Assembly (NCBI GenBank): GCA_964571595.1
Contig: CAZNCJ010000003.1
Coordinates: 1 to 64,000 of the forward strand
Reading direction: 5' to 3'
DNA from: CALCKU01 sp964571595
GTDB lineage: Bacteria > Pseudomonadota > Alphaproteobacteria > Caulobacterales > Maricaulaceae
Length of the DNA: 64,000 bases
The notes beneath the pieces are model-generated. The model was not told where the DNA came from, made no database searches, and saw only the letters and a program-made list of their open reading frames with translations. Positions within the stretch are counted from its first letter, which is position 1, and each line of letters starts with the position of its first letter. Below are positions 1 to 9,054 of this stretch, piece after piece. A program made the position numbers and the translations under genes.

Positions 1-6
1 TCACTC

Positions 7-30
7 CACATACTTAGTTTATTGTATGTG
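7..30. repeat. Short inverted repeat at the window edge
   Basis: CACATAC at 7-13 and GTATGTG at 24-30 form a 7-bp inverted repeat around a 10-base loop. It lies just downstream of the minus-strand aminotransferase gene. There is no T-run typical of an intrinsic terminator, so it may be a protein-binding site, a weak terminator or chance. The rest of bases 1-100 shows no gene. Confidence 0.25.
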
Positions 31-100
31 TTGCGACGACCAGTTGAACCCGCAGCCTCATCTAAGACACTGCCTAACACCACCTCAGCAATAACCCCCC

Positions 101-1309
101 TCACCCCTCAAGGCGTGTGAGATAGTCCCCCAGACTGCTGGCGACATAGTCGAGATTACCCCGGCTGAGCGAGGCGAAATTTAACCGCCCGTCAGGGAGC
201 AGGTAAATAGCTTTGTCGGCTTCGAGCTTTAAACGGTTTGGTTCCGAAATGGGCAGGCAGGAAAACATACCTTTCTGCCTTGCCAGATTTTGCCAATCCC
301 AATTTTGCAAATGGGTTTTAAAAGCCTCCAGCGCCGTGGCTCTTATCTGTTTGACGTGATCGCGCATACCAGAAAGTTCAGCCTCCCATCGCGCGCGCAG
401 CTCCACGTCTCCCAAAATCGTAGCCACAATTTCAGCCCCCCGATCAGGCGGCATAAAATAAAGAGAGCGGATAATATCGATCAGGTGATTATACATGATC
501 TCAGCAGGCTTACCGCTATCAGGCGTAATCATAAACAAAACTCCGACACGGTCACGATAGACGGCAAAGGATTTAGACGCCGAATAGGCAATGAGCATAT
601 TAGGAAATTGGGCGGCCATATATCGCAAACCTGCCGCGTCTTCTTCCAAGCCCTCCCCGTAACCCTGATAGGCAATATCCACCAAGGGGATGAGTGATTT
701 TTGGCGCATAAGTTCGGTGAGGGACTGCCATTGCGCAAAGCTTAAATCCTCGCCCGTCGGATTGTGACAAGCCCCGTGCAAGACAATAATGTCTCCAGAT
801 TTTGCAGCCTCCAGACTTTGGAGCATTCCGGTAAAATCCAGTGTTTGGCTTTCGCGGTCATAATAGGTGTAATATTTGATGTTCAGACCTGCGGCTTTGA
901 AAAAATCGACCTGATGGCTCCAGACGGGATCACTAAACCAGATCGTCGCCTTGGGGTTAAGCGAGCGAGTTAGCTCTGCGGCCACTCTCAGGGCTGAACC
1001 TGCTCCGGGTGTCTGCACCATACGCACGCGGCCTTCCAAGACGGCCTGATGATTTAGCCCTAATAAAAACTCGGAAACGGCCTCGCAAAATTTCACATTA
1101 CCCGCCGGGGTGAGATATGATTTTGTCACCAGCTCGTCCAAGACGCGGCTTTCGGCCTGCCGCACAACCTCCATAAGCGGGACTTGGCCTTGGGCGTTAC
1201 GAAAAACACCAATGCTGAGATTTACAAGCTCCGGGCGCTGATCCGCCTTTAAACGGCTAAATGTGCTCTCAATCGGATCATCGGTGTAGGATTTTAATCC
1301 ATCGAACAT
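101..1309 (-). CDS. Aromatic/aspartate aminotransferase (class I, PLP)
   Basis: Predicted cytosolic PLP-dependent transaminase that interconverts aromatic or acidic amino acids and 2-oxo acids. The 402-residue protein has the full AspC/TyrB layout. The N-terminal DPI motif and the LSIGVF segment (31-36) match this subgroup. HNPTG is at 182-186, the PLP-phenol contacts D211 and Y214 lie in DIAYQGYG, and SASK at 243-246 gives the Schiff-base lysine K246. The usual motif reads SxSKNF; here it is SASKSF, a mild variation. The ATG at 1309 has only a weak A-rich ribosome site. The gene stands alone, with 93 bases separating it from the upstream lipoprotein gene. TyrB versus AspC specificity cannot be decided from sequence. 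Confidence 0.88.
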   Translation of the reverse strand: MFDGLKSYTDDPIESTFSRLKADQRPELVNLSIGVFRNAQGQVPLMEVVRQAESRVLDELVTKSYLTPAGNVKFCEAVSEFLLGLNHQAVLEGRVRMVQTPGAGSALRVAAELTRSLNPKATIWFSDPVWSHQVDFFKAAGLNIKYYTYYDRESQTLDFTGMLQSLEAAKSGDIIVLHGACHNPTGEDLSFAQWQSLTELMRQKSLIPLVDIAYQGYGEGLEEDAAGLRYMAAQFPNMLIAYSASKSFAVYRDRVGVLFMITPDSGKPAEIMYNHLIDIIRSLYFMPPDRGAEIVATILGDVELRARWEAELSGMRDHVKQIRATALEAFKTHLQNWDWQNLARQKGMFSCLPISEPNRLKLEADKAIYLLPDGRLNFASLSRGNLDYVASSLGDYLTRLEG

Positions 1310-1402
1310 ATCAATTCTTTCAGATGTAAGGCCTATAGATAAATAAGGGCTAAGAGCTATAATATATTCAGAGGGTGGACAAGCCTGCTTTAAGACAAAG
1401 CT

Positions 1403-2146
1403 CTATTGCGGGCCGCCTTTGCTGGAAGCGCGCGTCACCATACGCCCGATCAAGCTCGCCCAGACCGCATAGCCATTTTCATTTAGGTGTACGCCGTCAT
1501 AGGTCAGATCTGGGCGTAAGCCGCCAAGATCGGATATAAAATTCGAGGTTAAATCCAGATATATTATATCCTTATTTTTAAGCTCGTCTTGTAAAAGGCG
1601 CGCATTTAAGCCTTCATTTATCTGGGTAATCCGCTCTGACATATCGGCTTGGCGGGGCAAAATACTCTGCACAAAAATTTGGGCAAAAGGCTGTATCTCT
1701 CGTAATGCCAGAGCGAGAGTTGAAATATTTTCAACGATCTCATCAGAGGTTTTATCATAGCCAATATCATTTGCCCCGATCATAAGGTAAATCTGCTGCG
1801 GACTATGGGGCGCGGCGAGTGACAGACGCTTTTTAAGCCCTAAGGATGTATCCCACCCAATCCCGTGATTACGGCTCTCGACACCGGGGAAAAGGGCCTG
1901 CCAATTTCCGCCTTCAATCAGGCTATCGCCTAAGAACAAAACCCCGCCGCTCATTGGCGCTTGATCAGAAATTTCTGAAATGCGCTTGCTATAATATAAT
2001 TTAGCATCCGCGCTAACATAGGCGGGAGGGTCTATTTGAACGGGCGGCTTGGCAGGAAAGTCAGGGTTAACTTTGCAGGCGGCTAAACATAATCCTAAAC
2101 ATGCCCATAATAATGCCGTTAGGGGAAATATTTTTAATTCGCGCAA
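1403..2146 (-). CDS. SGNH/GDSL-hydrolase lipoprotein
   Basis: Predicted exported lipoprotein of the SGNH hydrolase superfamily, probably an esterase or deacylase in the periplasm. A hydrophobic signal peptide ends in the lipobox LAAC, with C24 the likely lipidated residue. Block I is GDS (S75 nucleophile), block III is GAND (124-127), and block V is YDGVH with D217 and H220 completing the triad. The start is a TTG preceded by GAGGAT, and no ATG lies upstream in frame. The next gene upstream, a Nudix hydrolase, ends 83 bases away, so the two may be co-transcribed. Substrate unknown; lysophospholipase/TesA-like or sugar-acetyl esterase activity is possible. Confidence 0.8.
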   Translation of the reverse strand: MRELKIFPLTALLWACLGLCLAACKVNPDFPAKPPVQIDPPAYVSADAKLYYSKRISEISDQAPMSGGVLFLGDSLIEGGNWQALFPGVESRNHGIGWDTSLGLKKRLSLAAPHSPQQIYLMIGANDIGYDKTSDEIVENISTLALALREIQPFAQIFVQSILPRQADMSERITQINEGLNARLLQDELKNKDIIYLDLTSNFISDLGGLRPDLTYDGVHLNENGYAVWASLIGRMVTRASSKGGPQ

Positions 2147-2229
2147 ATCCTCATCCTCTCACCAGAATAAGCCTAACGCGAAGCCCCTCAGCCATGCAAA
2201 TGATTTAGTCTGAAAGAGAGCTAAGAATA

Positions 2230-2928
2230 TCAGTCAGATGTCTTGAGATATGTCCAGTTTTGCTGTGTCGCTATAAGTCGGCGGTAAGGGCCTGTCTTAT
2301 TTTCCTGTTGCGGTGCATTATAAGATGCATCTCCTGGCCAGAGCGTCAAAAACCCGTCTTTTTGATATATGAATTTAGTTTCAAACTTTTCAGGCTCTAT
2401 TTTTTGCAAAACGGTGAAGGCCTGATCGACGGTATTAAATGCGGCCAGATCGCATAAAGAAACAAATGTGGGCGGCATGACGGGTAAGTCAGGGTCTGGC
2501 GTACGTCTGATAAGCTCGGCGGGAGATATCCACTGAAAGGCGTGGATTTCGCCCTCATCTATCTTCACGGGATTATCTGGGGCGCGGGCAACAAAAAACC
2601 AAGTTGAAAAACGCCGCTTTTCTTGAACGGGTGGAATCCATTGCGACAAGACAGGCATTGGCCTATCTGATATATCCAGCCCGGCTTCTTCTTGGGTCTC
2701 ACGAATGGCCGCCGCGCGCGCCCGTTCTATAGATATACCAGAGGGATTATCTGCAGGGTCAACCCGACCGCCGGGAAAGACCCAAGCCCCGCCAAAATTT
2801 TTCAAAGCGCGGTTACGGCGTAAGATCAGCGCTTGCAGCCCCTCTTCACCGTCACGAAGTAAAATGACAGTCGCAGCGGGTATCAACGGGGCGGGCTGGT
2901 CAGGCTTTAAACTCGGGCCATCTTTCAT
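2230..2928 (-). CDS. Nudix hydrolase (CoA-/NUDT19-like)
   Basis: Predicted Nudix pyrophosphohydrolase acting on a nucleoside diphosphate derivative. FPGGRVD (51-57) followed by RETQEEAG (76-83) forms the Nudix box, with E80 and E81 as metal ligands. The box has an inserted loop between GG and RE, as in NUDT7/NUDT19-like CoA diphosphatases. A second half (about 140-230) continues the fold. The ATG at 2928 directly abuts the stop of the upstream GMC oxidoreductase gene (no spacer), so the two are almost certainly one transcript. Whether it clears a by-product of that oxidoreductase is unknown. Confidence 0.82.
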   Translation of the reverse strand: MKDGPSLKPDQPAPLIPAATVILLRDGEEGLQALILRRNRALKNFGGAWVFPGGRVDPADNPSGISIERARAAAIRETQEEAGLDISDRPMPVLSQWIPPVQEKRRFSTWFFVARAPDNPVKIDEGEIHAFQWISPAELIRRTPDPDLPVMPPTFVSLCDLAAFNTVDQAFTVLQKIEPEKFETKFIYQKDGFLTLWPGDASYNAPQQENKTGPYRRLIATQQNWTYLKTSD

Positions 2929-4560
2929 TTATTCCGCAGCCGCATGCAGAGCCGCGGCCTCGGCTTTTATCATATCTGCCGCCTTTTCCGCGATCATAAT
3001 CGTCGGGGCATTTGTATTTCCAGACACCAGATTTGGCATGATAGAAGCATCGACGACACGCAAACCTTCTAGGCCATGTACCTTTAATCTCTCATCGACA
3101 ACGGCCATCTTATCTTGGCCCATTTTACACGTGCCAACGGGATGGTAAACCGTATCAGCGCGCGCCCGAATATCCGCGCGCAGAGCCGTATCATCGCTTT
3201 CTTCTGTGCCGTAGAGAGGCTTACCTCTCACAGGTTCAAAGGCCGGGGCTTGTAATATACGCTGTGCCAGCTTGGCCCCTTTAAGCAATGTTTCCATATC
3301 CCGATCATCTTCGAGAAAAGCCGGGTCAATCAGGGGTGCCTGTGTCGGGTCAGCACTTTGTAAGGTCACTCGCCCGCGGCTTTTGGGGCGCAAGACACAG
3401 ACATGCAAACTATAGCCATGCCCCCAATGCAGCTTCCGGCCATGATCATCCACAAGGGCGACCACAAAATGTAATTGCACATCCGGAGAGGGCTCATTTG
3501 GATCAACATATAAAAACCCGCCGCTTTCTGCCAAATTACTGGTGAAAATACCGGAGCGCTTTTTTTTGTTAAATTTAAACCCGTCTCTTATAGCGTTGAA
3601 CGTACCTCTTAAAGAAAAACCCATAGTTTCGAGAGAAGGACTTTTATAGCCCCCGACCCAATCAATATGGTCTTGTAAATTTTCACCCACACCGGGCAGA
3701 TTGTGCGTTTGAGTAATGCCGTGCGGGGTTAAATTTTCTTTTGCGCCAATCCCGGAGAGCAATAAGATTTGCGGCGAGCCAAAGGCACCTGCACACAAAA
3801 TCACTTCTCGGCGGGCTGTGATACTTTGGCTCTTATTTCCTTGACGGACCTGCACACCAGTAGCGCGGCCGTTGTCTATATTGATTTTCTCTGTGAGGCA
3901 GTTCGTCAAGACGTCAAGATTTGGCCGTGTCATGGCAATTTCTAAAAAGGCTTTGGCTGTCGACCAACGCTCCCCGTTTTTCTGGGTGACATGATAGCGT
4001 CCCAGGCCTTCTTGTTTATGGCCGTTAAAATCATCACTCATCGGCATTTGTAATTGCCGGCCAGCCTCAATAAAGTTTTCATTCAGCGCGCTATTATAAG
4101 TCAGCTCTGCCACATTTAAGAGCCCGTTCTTGCCGTGATAGTCACTATCTGCGGTTTTGGAACTTGGCTCGAAATGTTCGGATTTTTTGAAATAGGGCAG
4201 GACTTCATCAAAAGACCAGCCTGTATTCCCTAAAGCCGCCCAGCCGTCATAATCGGCCTTGTGGCCGCGTATATACACCATGGCATTAATAGAAGAGGAG
4301 CCGCCTAAAACCTTACCGCGCGGCTGATAGCCTTGACGACCGCCCAGACCCTTTTGAGGCACGGTTTCATAGCCCCAATTGCGTTTTTTGAACACCATAT
4401 TCAAAATCGCTAAACCGGGGGTCGAGACAGAGTAATGCTTATGCGTACCCCCCGCCTCTATAAGACAGACCGAGATATCCGGGTCTTCAGAGAGTCGATT
4501 AGCCAATGTACAGCCCGCAGAACCTGCCCCTATGATGACATAATCATAACTCTCATCCAT
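2929..4560 (-). CDS. GMC-family FAD oxidoreductase (choline/alcohol dehydrogenase-like)
   Basis: Predicted FAD-dependent dehydrogenase oxidising a primary alcohol. At 543 residues it is a full-length GMC protein. The N-terminal GAGSAG (11-16) binds the ADP part of FAD, GGSS follows at about 87-90, and the C-terminal segment HPVGTCKMG carries the family's catalytic histidine. It resembles BetA choline dehydrogenase and AlkJ-type alcohol dehydrogenases; sequence alone does not separate them. It is immediately followed by the Nudix gene. A strong hairpin terminator lies between it and the upstream TonB receptor gene, so it needs its own promoter in 4561-4597. Choline oxidation would fit the betaine theme elsewhere in the window, but that is speculation. 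Confidence 0.85.
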   Translation of the reverse strand: MDESYDYVIIGAGSAGCTLANRLSEDPDISVCLIEAGGTHKHYSVSTPGLAILNMVFKKRNWGYETVPQKGLGGRQGYQPRGKVLGGSSSINAMVYIRGHKADYDGWAALGNTGWSFDEVLPYFKKSEHFEPSSKTADSDYHGKNGLLNVAELTYNSALNENFIEAGRQLQMPMSDDFNGHKQEGLGRYHVTQKNGERWSTAKAFLEIAMTRPNLDVLTNCLTEKINIDNGRATGVQVRQGNKSQSITARREVILCAGAFGSPQILLLSGIGAKENLTPHGITQTHNLPGVGENLQDHIDWVGGYKSPSLETMGFSLRGTFNAIRDGFKFNKKKRSGIFTSNLAESGGFLYVDPNEPSPDVQLHFVVALVDDHGRKLHWGHGYSLHVCVLRPKSRGRVTLQSADPTQAPLIDPAFLEDDRDMETLLKGAKLAQRILQAPAFEPVRGKPLYGTEESDDTALRADIRARADTVYHPVGTCKMGQDKMAVVDERLKVHGLEGLRVVDASIMPNLVSGNTNAPTIMIAEKAADMIKAEAAALHAAAE

Positions 4561-4597
4561 ATTGTTTTTCCCTAAATTTAAAGCCTGTACAAATAAA

Positions 4598-4623
4598 AAG
4601 CGCGAGCATTACTGCCCGCGCTT
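4598..4623 (-). terminator. Rho-independent terminator of the TonB receptor gene
   Basis: On the minus strand a 10-bp GC-rich stem (arms 4614-4623 and 4598-4607, one G-U pair) closes a 6-base loop and is followed by a T-rich run. It lies 25 bases after the receptor stop codon. The plus-strand flank is also T-rich, so it could act weakly in both directions. Confidence 0.85.
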
Positions 4624-4648
4624 CTTTATTTTCTTACTCGGACAAATT

Positions 4649-7243
4649 TTAGAAATTCGTTCTAAGCGTTACACCATATTGACGCGGCGATTCGGCAAAG
4701 GCTGAACGTGATGCGCCTTGTAGAGGCGTATTAAATGTGATGGAGCGGGTGATTTCGTCTGTGATATTCAAACCCCAGAATTCAATCGTCGCCCGATCAT
4801 CCGGCAAAGATAAGCCAATTCTGGCATTTATCTTGGTGACGCTCTCCTGCTCATCAAACGGGGCAAGCTCCTCTCTTGGCCCACGACCTGTTACCGTACT
4901 CGCGGGTAGGAAAGGATTTGTAGATGTCCGGCGATCACTTTGGGTGGATAGATTAATATTACCCAGCAAGCCCCAACCTGTATCACCCAGATCACCATCA
5001 TATGTGATCCCGAAGACAGAGGAGAACTCAGGCGCATTTGTCAAAGCAAATCCACAAAGTGGTACGGCTTGCGAAATAGTTCCACCCGCATCACAATCAT
5101 CGCCATATTCCGCATCGGCATAAGTTACAGCCGCGTTAACAGACACAGCGTCAGATAGTTGAGCAAAGAGTTCAACTTCGACACCCTCTGAGGTTACATC
5201 ATCGACGTTAAAGGTCTGGAACTGTGTTCCGGTAAACTCAAGGACCTGGAAATCATCAAAGGTCGAGAAGAAACCTGTCACGTTTAAGCGAATACGGCCA
5301 TCAGCCAATGTCGATTTCAGACCGATCTCATAGGTGTCAACTTCTTCGGAGTTAAAGCGTGGATCAGACCCGCCAACGGCAGCTGTAGGATCGAGGTTAA
5401 ACCCGCCAGCTTTATAACCATGGGCGAAACTGGCATAGGCCAGAAGATTATCTGTGACATCATAATCAAGTTTGATCGTATAGATAAACTCACTATCATT
5501 AAATGTGTCATCAAATTCTTGCGGAGAAATCGCAGCCCCGAAACCCAGGGCAGCAGCATTATCCTGCGGTAAGGCACTTAAGACGGGTGAGGTAAACCCG
5601 AAACAGTTAATAACCGCTGCCGAATTGGCTAAAAAACCTGAAAATACGGGCATCGTCACTGTGGCTAAACCATCATTTTCGGGCGTCGTCGGGTCAGTGT
5701 CAGGTACGAAGCCGGCCAATATGCCTTCTACAACCCCCGGATTCGGTCCGTTTAATCCGCCTGCAAGTGTCAAGCTCGCCACGCAAGCATCGCTATTCGT
5801 GCTGGACAGTTGCTGGAACTGACCGTCCTTACTGTCATCATTATAACGTGCACCGACTGTCAGGTCGAGCTTATCGGTGATCGAGAAGATATTATGGGTA
5901 AAGATCGACAAACTTGTCGCATCCTGCGAAAATAAATTATCCGCGGTTTGCCCAACTGAGGATTGCGGGACAAATGTCGGAGTCTGTCCTGCGAGGGCTT
6001 GAGATAAACCAAAACCAGCACCCGAGAATAATCCCAGCGTGCCTGCATTACCAAAGTTCGCAAGACCAATACTACTTGAGAAGTCGGGGCCAAGTTCGAG
6101 GGCAAAGACCTCATCAATCGTCTCATCCGCCCAATAGCCGCCAATCAGCCAGTCAAGGCGGTCATCAAAGGCTTCGCCTTGAAAGCGTAACTCGGCAGTA
6201 ATCGTACGAATATCATCGTCAAGAGCCGTAACTTCATATTGCGCACTGCCATTAAAATCGCCCTGGAACGAATTCGCTGCGAAATCACGATAAGAACCAA
6301 TTAAAGTAGCTTCAGCAAATCCGAAATCATGTACAAGCTCACCGGAAACACCAAATGACTCAGAGCCATTTTCAAACTCTGTATCATCATTAAAAACAAG
6401 GGCTTCCAGGCCATCTTCAAAACCTAAAGCCGGGAAGAGATCAGCTTGCGCCGCACCTAAGGCTGGGCTGGCAGATAATGTCACCGCCGCACAACAATTC
6501 TCGTCCGATTCTGAATAATCTGCTATAATGCGCAAAGATGTTAAGTCAGTTGGCTGCCATAAGGCTTGGCCTTTAATCAAGAAACGATCTCTATTATTGC
6601 TCTCAATATCTGGATCAATCGAGCTGGTTAGGAAACCATCGCGTTGACGATAAGACCCGTTTACGCGAAAGGCGAGGTTTTCGGAGGCCGTGAAATTAAC
6701 ACCGCCCTGCACATTAATCAGATCAAAATTACCATAGGTAAAATCGGCAAAGCCGCTAAAACCGTCAAAATCAGGCGCTTTAGTGCGGATATTCAGCGCA
6801 CCCGCAGATGTGTTACGTCCAAACAAAGTCCCTTGCGGACCGCGTAAAAGTTCCAGAGATTCGATATCTGTTAATTCGCCCAAGGCAATACCTGGACGGG
6901 ACTGATAAACGCCGTCGATAAAGACACCGACCGCACTTTCAAGACCGATATTATTACCTGTCGTACCCACGCCGCGAATACGAATAGATGTACCTTGAGT
7001 TTCAGTCTGCGAAGACTGGATGTTAAATCCTGCCGCAACGCTACCCAGATCTTTAATACTTGCAACACCCTGAGCTTCCAATTGCGCCGGGTTAACAACT
7101 GTCACCGCCAAGGGCACATCTTGAATACTTGTGGCCCGTTTGGTCGCCGTTACAATAATTTCGTCAGCATCCTGCGCCATTGCTGGCATTGCTACAGAAC
7201 TGCACAAAGCGGCTGTTAAGGTCATTAAACCGATTTTTTTCAT
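4649..7243 (-). CDS. TonB-dependent outer-membrane receptor
   Basis: Predicted TonB-dependent receptor importing a large or scarce solute across the outer membrane. A Sec signal peptide ending at AMAQ is followed by a TonB-box/plug start (DEIIVTATKR), the plug domain with RGVGT and LRGPQGTLFGRN at roughly 95-155, and a long beta-barrel ending in a C-terminal phenylalanine (RTNF), as usual for BamA substrates. The ATG at 7243 (MKKIG) is preferred because GGGGAG lies about 8 bases upstream; a start nine codons earlier would extend the signal peptide with polar residues. At 864 residues it is ordinary for the family. No TonB/ExbBD or dedicated transporter is adjacent, so the ligand is unknown. 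Confidence 0.9.
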   Translation of the reverse strand: MKKIGLMTLTAALCSSVAMPAMAQDADEIIVTATKRATSIQDVPLAVTVVNPAQLEAQGVASIKDLGSVAAGFNIQSSQTETQGTSIRIRGVGTTGNNIGLESAVGVFIDGVYQSRPGIALGELTDIESLELLRGPQGTLFGRNTSAGALNIRTKAPDFDGFSGFADFTYGNFDLINVQGGVNFTASENLAFRVNGSYRQRDGFLTSSIDPDIESNNRDRFLIKGQALWQPTDLTSLRIIADYSESDENCCAAVTLSASPALGAAQADLFPALGFEDGLEALVFNDDTEFENGSESFGVSGELVHDFGFAEATLIGSYRDFAANSFQGDFNGSAQYEVTALDDDIRTITAELRFQGEAFDDRLDWLIGGYWADETIDEVFALELGPDFSSSIGLANFGNAGTLGLFSGAGFGLSQALAGQTPTFVPQSSVGQTADNLFSQDATSLSIFTHNIFSITDKLDLTVGARYNDDSKDGQFQQLSSTNSDACVASLTLAGGLNGPNPGVVEGILAGFVPDTDPTTPENDGLATVTMPVFSGFLANSAAVINCFGFTSPVLSALPQDNAAALGFGAAISPQEFDDTFNDSEFIYTIKLDYDVTDNLLAYASFAHGYKAGGFNLDPTAAVGGSDPRFNSEEVDTYEIGLKSTLADGRIRLNVTGFFSTFDDFQVLEFTGTQFQTFNVDDVTSEGVEVELFAQLSDAVSVNAAVTYADAEYGDDCDAGGTISQAVPLCGFALTNAPEFSSVFGITYDGDLGDTGWGLLGNINLSTQSDRRTSTNPFLPASTVTGRGPREELAPFDEQESVTKINARIGLSLPDDRATIEFWGLNITDEITRSITFNTPLQGASRSAFAESPRQYGVTLRTNF

Positions 7244-7630
7244 GAACTTCTCCCCAGAAGAGACCTGCATTATCGCCCTGCAGTCTATTTGACATGCAAG
7301 TCTGGCAGGTTTTCCTGCACAGAAGGCTATTATGTTATTGTTTTAGCAAGTGATGATCATGAATCAACACCCAGAAAGGTGAAAACCTTTTATTTTGAAT
7401 AAGATGTGACTAATATGTCTCACATTTGTGCATATGCAATTATCTTCACATATATATCCGTGCTCGCGGCTTTCAAAGCTAGCTGTTGCAAAGCCTGATA
7501 ATCCCGCTGCCTATCAAAATCATGTATTTACCACGCTCTACATGGACACATGGCAATGATTTTTCCGATTATGGCGCTAATTTGATTATTCCTATTGCAA
7601 TAAAGTCAAATTTCAGGCATTTCCCCGCTC
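7244..7630. other. Intergenic region: receptor promoter side
   Basis: This 387-base gap separates the minus-strand TonB receptor from the plus-strand tRNA-Ser. It is AT-rich between about 7330 and 7480 and must hold the receptor promoter. A minus-strand TTGCAT and a GATAAT are present near 7295 and 7270, but their 19-base spacing makes this a weak call. I see no Fur-like palindrome and no convincing coding frame. Confidence 0.4.
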
Positions 7631-7721
7631 GGAGACGTGGCCGAGTGGTCGAAGGCGCTCCCCTGCTAAGGGAGTATGGGTCATAAGCCCATCGAGGGTT
7701 CGAATCCCTTCGTCTCCGCCA
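7631..7721 (+). tRNA. tRNA-Ser (anticodon GCU)
   Basis: A cloverleaf with a long variable arm, typical of class II tRNA-Ser. The acceptor arms are GGAGACG at 7631-7637 and CGTCTCC at 7711-7717, the discriminator is G7718, and the CCA end is encoded at 7719-7721. The anticodon stem-loop CTCCCCTGCTAAGGGAG gives anticodon GCT, reading AGC/AGU serine codons. The T-loop GGTTCGAATCC is intact. It stands alone on the plus strand between minus-strand genes. Confidence 0.97.
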
Positions 7722-7764
7722 CTACCCTATGGTGATATAATTCTCACTCATTCACTTTAAATTC

Positions 7765-9051
7765 TTAGAGAGCAGGCTTGCGCCTATGACTGCGAGAATC
7801 AATGAATAGACCCATTAGAATGGCAAATAATAATAACATTGCAGGCCAACTTGCAGGCTCCCATAGACCTTGAGAGAGCCAGCGGTCCAAAACAACATAA
7901 GAAAACGGTGCAAGCGTCAAAACCAGAATTAAAGTGGCATTGGGCCTGAGCGCCAAGAGTGGCAAGAAAATCATTAAATACCACGGAAAGAGGACGGGGC
8001 TTAAGAGCAATGGCACAGAAAATGTCAGGGCTATTGCCAATATGATATGTCCTTTCTTGGCTATCCACGCACTCAAACCAAAAGTGAGAACCGCCAATAG
8101 GCCTAGCAGAGCTAGGAATTGGGTTTTTGATAAAGACAATAATATTTGTATCGCCTCCAAGAGAGGATAAAGCGGTGCGCCGCCGCGCCATTTTTCAAAA
8201 AATACAGGCAAGAGACCCAAGGGTTTATACCCTAGCCCAAACATGACCAGATATATCAACCCCCATATAGAGGCCGCACTTAGAAAGAGCTTTACCGCTT
8301 GTCTGGGTTTTAAATAAAACAGTAAAGGCCCGGCCATGACGGCTGGTAAAAACTTCACACTGGCCGCAAGTCCAATAATTATACCCGCCAACACGATCTT
8401 ATCCTTTTCAAGACACCAAAGCGCGCTGACAACACCTAGAACACATATAATATCAAGATGGGCCCCCACGCCGGTTTCCAGGAAAAAGAGCGGGCTTAAA
8501 GCTATGAGGGCAAAATGCTCAAGCCCGCCGCGATGCTTTAAAAGCCTGTAGCTTACAATCAAGGCCACGACAGCAGCGGTACTGGCGATTATCTTCCAAA
8601 CCCAAACCCCGTAAACGGGGCCGCCCAGTGCACTCATGGCAAAAAGCGATAAAGCCCCCGGCGGATATAATGTGGCATAAGCAGCATGTTCTTCAGGCGT
8701 GCTCCATAACTGGCGCAAGGCTGAAACCTTCTCGTCATTTGGCGCGGTCACATAAGGATCATGACCGTTCAAGAACACCGCTCCGTCCCATAGATATCGA
8801 TCTATATCATTTGACGTTAAGGCCGGCAGGGGCAGTAATATCAAGATCAAGAGGACACCTAAAATCAAAATATGCTTGGGAGAGGCCGTTTTTGAGGCCC
8901 AGATATAAAGCCCTAACACACTCAGCAGGCAGGAAAGCAGGATATAAGCTGTACCTATCTTTAAAGGGACCGCCTGCGGGATAACATAAACCCCCAAAGT
9001 GATGACCACCATAGCCAGATAGGACAGACCTAATTTCGGGCGAGGGATCAC
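7765..9051 (-). CDS. GT-C/GT87-like membrane glycosyltransferase
   Basis: Predicted polyprenyl-phosphate-sugar-dependent glycosyltransferase in the inner membrane. The 428 residues are mostly hydrophobic helices (about 10-12). The first large loop contains SNDIDRYLWDG and HDPY, an acidic motif typical of GT-C mannosyl/glycosyltransferases (DUF2029/GT87 group). The start is GTG at 9051, three bases after the stop of the upstream GT2 gene, so expression is tightly linked. With the GT2 enzyme and an outer-membrane protein it forms a three-gene unit. It may add side chains or a terminal sugar to the GT2 product; the sugar and acceptor are unknown. Confidence 0.75.
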   Translation of the reverse strand: MIPRPKLGLSYLAMVVITLGVYVIPQAVPLKIGTAYILLSCLLSVLGLYIWASKTASPKHILILGVLLILILLPLPALTSNDIDRYLWDGAVFLNGHDPYVTAPNDEKVSALRQLWSTPEEHAAYATLYPPGALSLFAMSALGGPVYGVWVWKIIASTAAVVALIVSYRLLKHRGGLEHFALIALSPLFFLETGVGAHLDIICVLGVVSALWCLEKDKIVLAGIIIGLAASVKFLPAVMAGPLLFYLKPRQAVKLFLSAASIWGLIYLVMFGLGYKPLGLLPVFFEKWRGGAPLYPLLEAIQILLSLSKTQFLALLGLLAVLTFGLSAWIAKKGHIILAIALTFSVPLLLSPVLFPWYLMIFLPLLALRPNATLILVLTLAPFSYVVLDRWLSQGLWEPASWPAMLLLFAILMGLFIDSRSHRRKPAL

Positions 9052-9054
9052 ACC

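Noticed and set aside
290..973. Open frames antisense to the aminotransferase gene
   Set aside because: They overlap a gene with intact catalytic motifs on the other strand and show no recognisable protein features. The same applies to other long antisense frames in the window.
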